Shown here: positions 14,471 through 20,194 of the stretch, in pieces
How the letters are laid out: the number at the start of each line of letters is the position of its first letter
Position numbering within the stretch: the first letter of the stretch is position 1
NCBI GenBank assembly: GCA_025061935.1
Contig: JANWZY010000013.1
Span: 1 to 20,194 of the forward strand
DNA length: 20,194 nucleotides
Direction: 5' to 3'
Source of the DNA: Verrucomicrobiia bacterium
GTDB taxonomy: Bacteria; Verrucomicrobiota; Verrucomicrobiia; Limisphaerales; DTLC01
Program-made: the position numbers and the translations under genes
Notes under the pieces: generated by a model
Told to the model about the DNA's origin: nothing
The model's input: the letters and a program-made list of their open reading frames with translations, nothing else
The model's database searches: none

Positions 14471-14566
14471 CTGGCGCGAAAATTAACGGGCGCACAAACG
14501 AAAATCACGCGCCAACTTTTTGGGCGGCAAGGCCTGCAAACACGTGTTGCCCAGGAACAATCCGAC

Positions 14567-15472
14567 TCAGAATTTGTTCCCCGTAAGCCGCTCGTAGGCC
14601 TCGATGTACTTGGCGCTCGTCTCGGCCACTACCTCGGGCGGCAGCGCAGGTCCGGGCGGTTTTTTATCCCAAGCCAAAGTTTCAAGGTAATCACGCACGT
14701 ACTGCTTGTCGAAGCTCGGCTGGCTCCGACCGGGCTCGTACTGACTGGCCGGCCAGAACCGCGACGAGTCCGGAGTAAGAAGTTCGTCAATCAACACGAG
14801 CCTGCCCTGCACTAGCCCGAACTCGAACTTTGTGTCCGCAATAATAATGCCCCGTTCCCTAGCGTAATCACGGGCGGCCCGGTAAATCTTCAGGCTCAGC
14901 TCCCGCACTTTCTCGGCCAGTTTCATCCCGACAATCTGCGCGGCGCGCTCGAAAGTGATATTTTCGTCGTGCCCGAGTTCGGCTTTCGTTGCAGGGGTAA
15001 AGATCGGCTCGGGCAGCTCGGCAGATTCGGCTAAACCCGGGGGAAGTTTGATCCCGCACACCGATTGCTTCTGACGATATTCCTTCCAACCGGACCCGGC
15101 GAGGTACCCCCGCACCACGCACTCGATGGGTAACGGGTTCGCCTTCTTGACCAACATGCTCCTGCGCACCAGCATGTTCCGCAACTCGGCCGGCAGGCCC
15201 GCCAATGCCGGATGACCGAATATAGCCTCGCCACTGGCAACCAAATGGTTGGGCACAAGCGAACTGAACTTGTTGAACCAAAAGAGCGACAACTGCGTGA
15301 GCACCTCGCCTTTGTGCGGGATCCCATTCGGCAGCACAACATCAAAAGCCGAGATGCGGTCCGTAGCCACAATCAGTAATTGCTCGCCAAGGTCGAACAC
15401 CTCGCGGACCTTCCCCGTCTTGAGTTTCCGCACACCCGGCAATTCTATTTGGAGTACCGGCGCATCGCCCAT
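14567..15472 (-). CDS. purC: SAICAR synthetase (phosphoribosylaminoimidazole-succinocarboxamide synthase)
   Basis: A 301-residue ATP-dependent ligase that joins aspartate to CAIR, forming SAICAR in de novo purine synthesis. The length fits the longer, yeast Ade1-like form rather than the roughly 240-residue E. coli form. Motifs: KTGKVREVF (18-26), ATDRISAFD (36-44), NGIPHKGEVLTQLS, ECVVRGYLAGSGW (117-129), LPEPIFTPATKA (153-164), ADTKFEFG (212-219) and DELLTPDSSRFW (229-240). The ATG at 15472 has GGAGGG about 12 bases upstream and leads straight into the family N-terminus; the frame open to 15622 is not family-like. It lies 184 bp downstream of the large PgsB-like gene and 96 bp before the recombinase, all on the minus strand. 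No other purine gene is visible. Confidence 0.95.
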   Translation of the reverse strand: MGDAPVLQIELPGVRKLKTGKVREVFDLGEQLLIVATDRISAFDVVLPNGIPHKGEVLTQLSLFWFNKFSSLVPNHLVASGEAIFGHPALAGLPAELRNMLVRRSMLVKKANPLPIECVVRGYLAGSGWKEYRQKQSVCGIKLPPGLAESAELPEPIFTPATKAELGHDENITFERAAQIVGMKLAEKVRELSLKIYRAARDYARERGIIIADTKFEFGLVQGRLVLIDELLTPDSSRFWPASQYEPGRSQPSFDKQYVRDYLETLAWDKKPPGPALPPEVVAETSAKYIEAYERLTGNKF

Positions 15473-15656
15473 GGCCCAAAACGTAACCCTCCAGAAGTGA
15501 CAATCAAGACTGAACGTCGTGCAGCGCCACGTTGGCCTGCCGGACTGAATCCAGCCACTAATGACACTGCCCCGGAACCTCGGACTTGGCCCGGCGCGGA
15601 TAATCGAGCACGCCGTAGGCAAAAAGCCGGCTCAACCCGCGCAAAAGCCTGTGCGG

Positions 15657-18600
15657 CTAAGCCGTGGTCACTGGCTCGAGTCTCGGCTCGGGCGTGGGCC
15701 TGTCTTGCTCGCCCGAAACGCCCGCCGCTTTGCGTTCGCGCCTAGCCTCGAGCTTTTTAAGCAACCAGCCACCCTTCTGACGTTGTGTCAGTGCCTGGAG
15801 CTCGACTGCAGCGCGGTCGCGGCTGATCCGCTCGTTGACCAAGTCCTCGTAAATCCGGTCGGCTTGGATCCGCCGCCGCACCGCATCACCCGCGTCGAGG
15901 AACTCCTCAAGCCGCAGCAGAAAGCTCTCGAACCAGCCGGTCTTCCTGCTGCCACCCGCGTTGATCTTCCTGCGAATCTCTGCCAGAGCCGCGTCCATGC
16001 GTTCGAGCACGCGGTCAAGTTCGGCGAGCAACTGTGGCGGTTGGTATTGGTTCGAGTTCTTCAGGCGTGTTATGGTTTCGCGCACGAACTCTTCGCACAA
16101 CACGCCGAATTCGTTGAAAGCGACCAATGGCGCAATAAGCTGCGGCGTCAGCCGCACGTGCTCGGCGCGCAGCGGCGCAGCCGCTTTGTAACACGCCTCC
16201 CAGGCGAGCCATCTGTAAACGAAGTCGAGGCCGGTACCCTTGATGTTTTGAATACCCATGATCCGGTTCAAGAACCCTGGCGGCGTGTGCCGCGCAATTA
16301 GGTCAATGATTTCGTCGCCTGAGGCGTAGTAATCCCAAACAACGATGATCTTCGAGTTGAACCATTTCTGGAGCAATTCCCGGAACTGCTCGTTTAGCTC
16401 TTGCGCTTGGCCGGGCGTCGCGCTACGGATTCGCTCCGCAAACGCTTGATATTCGCGGTAGATCTGAAGCTCGTACTGGAGATTGTTCAGGATGCCCGTC
16501 TCGATCTCACCCAGGTTCAATGGCGCCAGATGCGACTTGAGCGCCTCCGGCTGATCCCAATACACGAGGAGCGCGTCCGGGTCTTTGATCTGGGGCTGAG
16601 CAGAAAGCATGATCTTAAGATGCGTCTTGATCAGCGCATCGCTGAAAGGCAATCGCATCTGGATGGCATACTGCTCGAGCGTACGTAGCGCTTCGGCCTG
16701 GTCCGGCCTGCTCGGGTCTTTCCAGAGCGAGATATGCGGTGCGCGCTCATTCCATGCATCGCGGATGTAGCCGAGCAATCCGGTTAGGTTCCCCCCGATC
16801 AAGACATGCCTGTCAGCCGATATGTCGTTGACCAAGATGCGCGCGAACACTTGGGACCGCGGCACGCGGTCGGCGCGGTTATTCACCACCGTGGTCAGCC
16901 AGACGCCGGGTTCTTTGATGTAATCCTGCCGGTCGAAGCCCGTCCTGGCCCAGTTGCTGAGCGTACCGAACCGCTCGTTCGCAGACATGCCGTTGGTAAA
17001 TTCGAGCCGGCGCGTGCGGATGGTGGCAACAGGGAACGTTTTCAGCACACCCAGGTCTGGCACGACGCGGTCGGCAATCTCTTTTATGGCGAAGTCGCGG
17101 TCTATGCCCAACTCTTCGGCGAGTCCGAGCACCAGCGCCACATTATACGGATGCTCCTCGTAAGGGAACCGTTGAAGCACATCGTGGGTAATCAAGCCTG
17201 CCTCCAGCCACGTCACAGGTTTCACTCGAGTGCCGCACCGCTCTGCTTCAGCCGCCAGCACAGGTAGCATCTGCTCCTCGCTCGTCACCAGTGTGGATTT
17301 AGTTGGGATGAAACACGCAATTACCTCGGGTATGTTTATCCCTGCCGGGCCTTGAAGGTCTTCGTGGTCGGGGTAGGTGTTCGTAATGGTCGAGATGTCG
17401 TCGTGCATCCAACTGCGTTGGAGCACGTGCACGTATGAGGGGCGCAACGCCATGCATTCCCACAACAACACGTCGGTGTTGAACCCTCCGGCCAGCCGTA
17501 CCACATTCGCCTGTTCCCAAATGGTGGCTTTGTCGTAAGGCCTGAACAGAAACATTTCTTTCAATTTGCCGAAGGGGTGCGCGTGCAACACCATCGCCTC
17601 GCAGCCGGTGGTTTTGGACAAAACGCCGAACCCGAGCGCGTTGAACAGTGCCGCCTTGAGCCGCTCAGTGCCGGACTTGCCGCGCGTGCCCCAACCACCA
17701 ACCACAAGCGGGATGCGCCGGCGCCAGAACCGCACTTTGAGGTTCGCATACAGATGCAGGCCGAAGAAGAGCAGGCCAAAAATGATAACGAACACAGCCA
17801 GCTCGAGCACCGAGTTCTGGTACAGCGAGACGAAGTATTCGTAGAACCTGTCCGAGCTTTGGTAAAGCGTCTTGCAATACTCCTCGAATACACCCCAGAT
17901 ATCCTCCAGCAGCGCCAGTGCACCAAACGCGGGGAAAAACCGCGTGACTGCCGGGTCAGGCGGCAACGGCCGGCCGGTCGCATCGACATATGGCTCGAAC
18001 CTGGTCTTGAACCCGAGCTTTTCCAATGCGCGCAAGTACGACGTGGGCGGCTCCGGCATGTGTTCGCGCCAGTTACGCTTCTCAGCGAACTCGCGGAATT
18101 TGAAGGTCAGCTTCACTGCAGCTAACAGCCGGCGGAGCCCGCGCGGCGGCGTCACGGTTGTAACACCCTCGGTACTGAACACGCGGAACTCCTGCGCGCG
18201 GTGCCCCAGCTCGACCGCAGACACATACTCGTCGAGCAGCGGCAGGTACGGCCGCCAACCGCCCTCTTCCGGGATGTAAAGTGGCTCACCGGGTACCTTT
18301 GTCTGCGCGAGTTCGGCCAAAATATTGGTAGCCACGTGCATCTGGCCGTCGAAAATTCGGCCAATCGTATGCGGGAACGCCTGTCGCTTGTCCGGTGACG
18401 GATGCAAGAACTCATGGAGCCAGCGCCACCACCTGAATCCGAAAATGTTCCCACGCGCTACCACGTACCCGCGCCGTGTCCGACGCAGTTGGACGCCATA
18501 GTCATGCCGACAAACTACAGCCCAGACGCGCCCGAAAAACACAGGGTCCAAGCCTTCGCTCAGCGCGCGGGGGAGCCGGCGGCTGCGGCCAGGCGGAATC

Positions 18601-19940
18601 GAACGAACAAACGCCGCAAGGCAATCACGCAGCGCATGCGCATCCGGGTCGCATTCGACCAAGACTGACTCGAGCGCTTCGCTTGCCCAGCGCCGCACCT
18701 TAAGGCTCGCGGCACTGCAGCGCAGCGTGATCAACACATTCCGCACGATAGTTTGCCACTCAATCGGGACCTGCCCGAACTTGCTCCAGAGCGTGGCGGT
18801 GCAGCGCTCGGCTACCAGGCAAATCACACGCAACACAAATTCGTCTCGCTCTTGAGTCGCCAGCTTGCGGAAAATGTGGAATGCATGGTCACGGAACCGC
18901 AAATCTGCGACCAACCCCGGCCATTCGAGCCACGCCGCAGCGCGGACTTGAGGCGACGGGTCGGTCGTCAATAATTGCTCGATCCATTGCGCTGCCGTTT
19001 CGGTGGGCGCCTTAATTATCGCCTGCGGCAATACTTGGCGAACGAACGGACTCGGATCCGCAAACACGGCCGAGACAAGTTCGTGCGCCCAACTCAGCCG
19101 ATGGAAATTCTGGGCAAGCAGCTTAACCGCTTTCCGGCGCACAAACATGTCGTCACCCGGCACAGGATGAAGCAGGCGCTGCTTCAGCACGCGTTCGAAC
19201 GAGTCTCGTGACAACGTCACCAGCAGCTCGAGCGCGGCGCATTGAATCCAAACCTGCTGCTGGCGCTGCAACGCCGAGCGGTAAATGTACTGCAGCGTGT
19301 CGTCATCCACCGCTATCTCCTGCAGCTCCGGCGCCAGCGCCATCAGCGCCGTCGCAAGACACTTGAACGCGGCCAGGCACACGCGCACGTCGCCGTCATG
19401 CACAAGCAGCGGTTTGACAACCGCTTCGAGCTGGAGCGCGTTCCAAAACGCCATTTGCGCGTCGGCACGATTAAGGTTTCGCAACACACGCTGCGCTACC
19501 GCACCCAAACGCCCCAGCAGGAAGCTTATGTACTGTTCCCGGCGCGCGTGCCGACGGTAGTACCGGTCTGTCACCGCATCGGCATCGAACCAGCGCGCGA
19601 ACGCTGCAGCGTCTTTACGCAGCTCGATGGGCGAACTGCCCAGGTACCGGGCGAAGTCGAGGATGATCTGCCGCCTGTCCTCGACCCGCCTGGCGGCGCC
19701 CAGCGCGCGTGTGAAACGCGCATGCATCTGACGCAACTCTTCGAGCGTGCGCAACTCCTGGCTGATCCGAAGCTTAAGGAAATCTATCCAATCGTTGTCG
19801 GTCACCGCGTCCAGGTCCTCACGCTTCTGTGCGACCCAAAGCTTGAACTCGGCAACACACTGCTCGATCAGCGAGCCGTACAGGCGCACTTCCAGCTCGG
19901 TCATCCCCACCGTAATTCCTTTGTAATCACCCGATTTCAT
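15657..19940 (-). CDS. Large fusion protein: HEAT-like region, membrane helix, PgsB/CapB-type ligase
   Basis: A 1427-residue protein. Residues about 1-450 are helical with HEAT-like units (for example 262-345, with DPSPFVRQ and DPSPQVRAAA), and 450-705 form an unassigned mixed region. One membrane helix lies at about 711-731, followed by the basic stretch KVRFWRRR. Residues 743 to about 1240 resemble the poly-gamma-glutamate synthase PgsB/CapB: P-loop GTRGKSGTE (751-759), KTTGCEA (776-782), ECMALRP (828-834), NTYPDHEDLQGP (854-865), FTNGMSANE (981-989), NRADRVPRSQ (1021-1030) and GIQNIKG (1229-1235). That family uses ATP to activate and polymerise glutamate at the membrane. Classical PgsB is about 400 residues; here the last motif is pushed away by about 180 residues, and a charged helical tail of about 190 follows. 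The ATG overlaps the upstream stop, implying translational coupling. Polyglutamate as product is inference; no pgsC or pgsA is in view. Confidence 0.85.
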   Translation of the reverse strand: MKSGDYKGITVGMTELEVRLYGSLIEQCVAEFKLWVAQKREDLDAVTDNDWIDFLKLRISQELRTLEELRQMHARFTRALGAARRVEDRRQIILDFARYLGSSPIELRKDAAAFARWFDADAVTDRYYRRHARREQYISFLLGRLGAVAQRVLRNLNRADAQMAFWNALQLEAVVKPLLVHDGDVRVCLAAFKCLATALMALAPELQEIAVDDDTLQYIYRSALQRQQQVWIQCAALELLVTLSRDSFERVLKQRLLHPVPGDDMFVRRKAVKLLAQNFHRLSWAHELVSAVFADPSPFVRQVLPQAIIKAPTETAAQWIEQLLTTDPSPQVRAAAWLEWPGLVADLRFRDHAFHIFRKLATQERDEFVLRVICLVAERCTATLWSKFGQVPIEWQTIVRNVLITLRCSAASLKVRRWASEALESVLVECDPDAHALRDCLAAFVRSIPPGRSRRLPRALSEGLDPVFFGRVWAVVCRHDYGVQLRRTRRGYVVARGNIFGFRWWRWLHEFLHPSPDKRQAFPHTIGRIFDGQMHVATNILAELAQTKVPGEPLYIPEEGGWRPYLPLLDEYVSAVELGHRAQEFRVFSTEGVTTVTPPRGLRRLLAAVKLTFKFREFAEKRNWREHMPEPPTSYLRALEKLGFKTRFEPYVDATGRPLPPDPAVTRFFPAFGALALLEDIWGVFEEYCKTLYQSSDRFYEYFVSLYQNSVLELAVFVIIFGLLFFGLHLYANLKVRFWRRRIPLVVGGWGTRGKSGTERLKAALFNALGFGVLSKTTGCEAMVLHAHPFGKLKEMFLFRPYDKATIWEQANVVRLAGGFNTDVLLWECMALRPSYVHVLQRSWMHDDISTITNTYPDHEDLQGPAGINIPEVIACFIPTKSTLVTSEEQMLPVLAAEAERCGTRVKPVTWLEAGLITHDVLQRFPYEEHPYNVALVLGLAEELGIDRDFAIKEIADRVVPDLGVLKTFPVATIRTRRLEFTNGMSANERFGTLSNWARTGFDRQDYIKEPGVWLTTVVNNRADRVPRSQVFARILVNDISADRHVLIGGNLTGLLGYIRDAWNERAPHISLWKDPSRPDQAEALRTLEQYAIQMRLPFSDALIKTHLKIMLSAQPQIKDPDALLVYWDQPEALKSHLAPLNLGEIETGILNNLQYELQIYREYQAFAERIRSATPGQAQELNEQFRELLQKWFNSKIIVVWDYYASGDEIIDLIARHTPPGFLNRIMGIQNIKGTGLDFVYRWLAWEACYKAAAPLRAEHVRLTPQLIAPLVAFNEFGVLCEEFVRETITRLKNSNQYQPPQLLAELDRVLERMDAALAEIRRKINAGGSRKTGWFESFLLRLEEFLDAGDAVRRRIQADRIYEDLVNERISRDRAAVELQALTQRQKGGWLLKKLEARRERKAAGVSGEQDRPTPEPRLEPVTTA

Positions 19941-20194
19941 GGCAATCTGCTCCCAAACGGCTCGGACTGGAGCGCATTATTAAAGGCCGCGGGCAGACGG
20001 CTGCTGCGCAAATCGCGGAATAGCGATTCGCGAGGGCCATGGTCTCGATAGCCGCGCCCGCGGCCAAAATCGCAACGCAGCACGACAAAATAACTGCTTG
20101 CCGCGCCGGGCCAGTCATGACGGTACATCAGTCCCAACTCGAGCCTGTGACTACCGGTCAGCCAGCGCTCGGCAAAAACGCCTGCAAAAACACC
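19937..20194 (-). CDS. C-terminal end of an upstream gene, possible outer-membrane barrel protein (partial)
   Basis: The last 85 codons of a gene running off the right edge. The visible peptide has amphipathic stretches that read like paired beta strands, RLELGLMYRHDW and SSYFVVLRCDFG, followed by GRGRGYRDHGPRESLFRDLRSS and a polar tail. This suggests the end of an outer-membrane barrel or similar beta domain; I do not recognise the family. The TGA stop shares ATGA (19937-19940) with the start of the large PgsB-like gene, a strong sign that both are one operon and translationally coupled. The window does not hold the start, so length and domain content are unknown. Confidence 0.6.
   Translation of the reverse strand, partial: GVFAGVFAERWLTGSHRLELGLMYRHDWPGAASSYFVVLRCDFGRGRGYRDHGPRESLFRDLRSSRLPAAFNNALQSEPFGSRLP

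Noticed and set aside
15620..15660. Terminator after the large PgsB-like gene
   Set aside because: AGCCGGCT followed by T5 occurs on the minus strand, but the possible stems are only 4-5 bp with long loops, so I do not list it.
15561..16301. Plus-strand open frames of 246, 269 and 281 codons (15561-16301, 19242-20051, 9542-10387)
   Set aside because: All are antisense to strongly supported genes (the PgsB-like fusion and thrC) and show no motifs of their own.

Overview
The window is moderately GC-rich bacterial chromosomal DNA with a Gram-negative look: a lipid-linked-sugar glycosyltransferase, a flippase, and the tail of what may be an outer-membrane barrel gene. Housekeeping biosynthetic genes (aroG, thrC, metF, purC, xer) sit among small orphan genes and wide, palindrome-rich spacers. 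GTG/TTG starts, weak Shine-Dalgarno sites and GTAG-footed REP doublets remind me of Verrucomicrobiota or relatives. That placement is inference; there is no rRNA or ribosomal-protein gene to settle it. No tRNA, rRNA, CRISPR array, intact insertion sequence or transposase was found.

Layout. 1-390: spacer with palindromes. 391-1383 (+): zinc-free MDR quinone oxidoreductase. 1602-2465 (+): orphan multi-pass membrane protein. 2466-4175: about 1.7 kb without a credible gene, holding several palindromes and degenerate repeats. 4176-5228 (-): class I DAHP synthase (AroG type), divergent from 5447-6694 (+), a Wzx/MATE-like flippase. That gene converges on 6775-7617 (-), an Alg5-like GT2 glycosyltransferase. 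8018-9274 (+): YkgJ/FliB-like Cys-cluster protein, converging on thrC (9632-10975, -). metF (11511-12398, +) is bracketed by two pairs of REPIN-like elements. 12704-13468 (+): DUF72 (YecE) protein, converging on a tyrosine recombinase (13550-14470, -). purC is 14567-15472 (-).

The most unusual content is at the right end. A 1427-residue protein (15657-19940, -) has a roughly 700-residue helical, HEAT-like N-terminal region, one membrane helix, a PgsB/CapB-type poly-gamma-glutamate synthase (Mur-ligase-like) domain and a long helical tail. Its ATG overlaps the stop codon of an upstream gene cut off by the window edge (ATGA overlap). The visible tail of that gene has alternating beta-strand character, as in an outer-membrane barrel. 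This hints at a capsule or polyglutamate-like polymer synthesis/export operon continuing beyond the right edge; the product is not proven.

The aroG, thrC, metF and purC genes serve unrelated pathways (aromatic amino acids, threonine, one-carbon/methionine, purines) and do not form one operon. The flippase and the Alg5-like transferase would both fit undecaprenyl-linked envelope glycan assembly.
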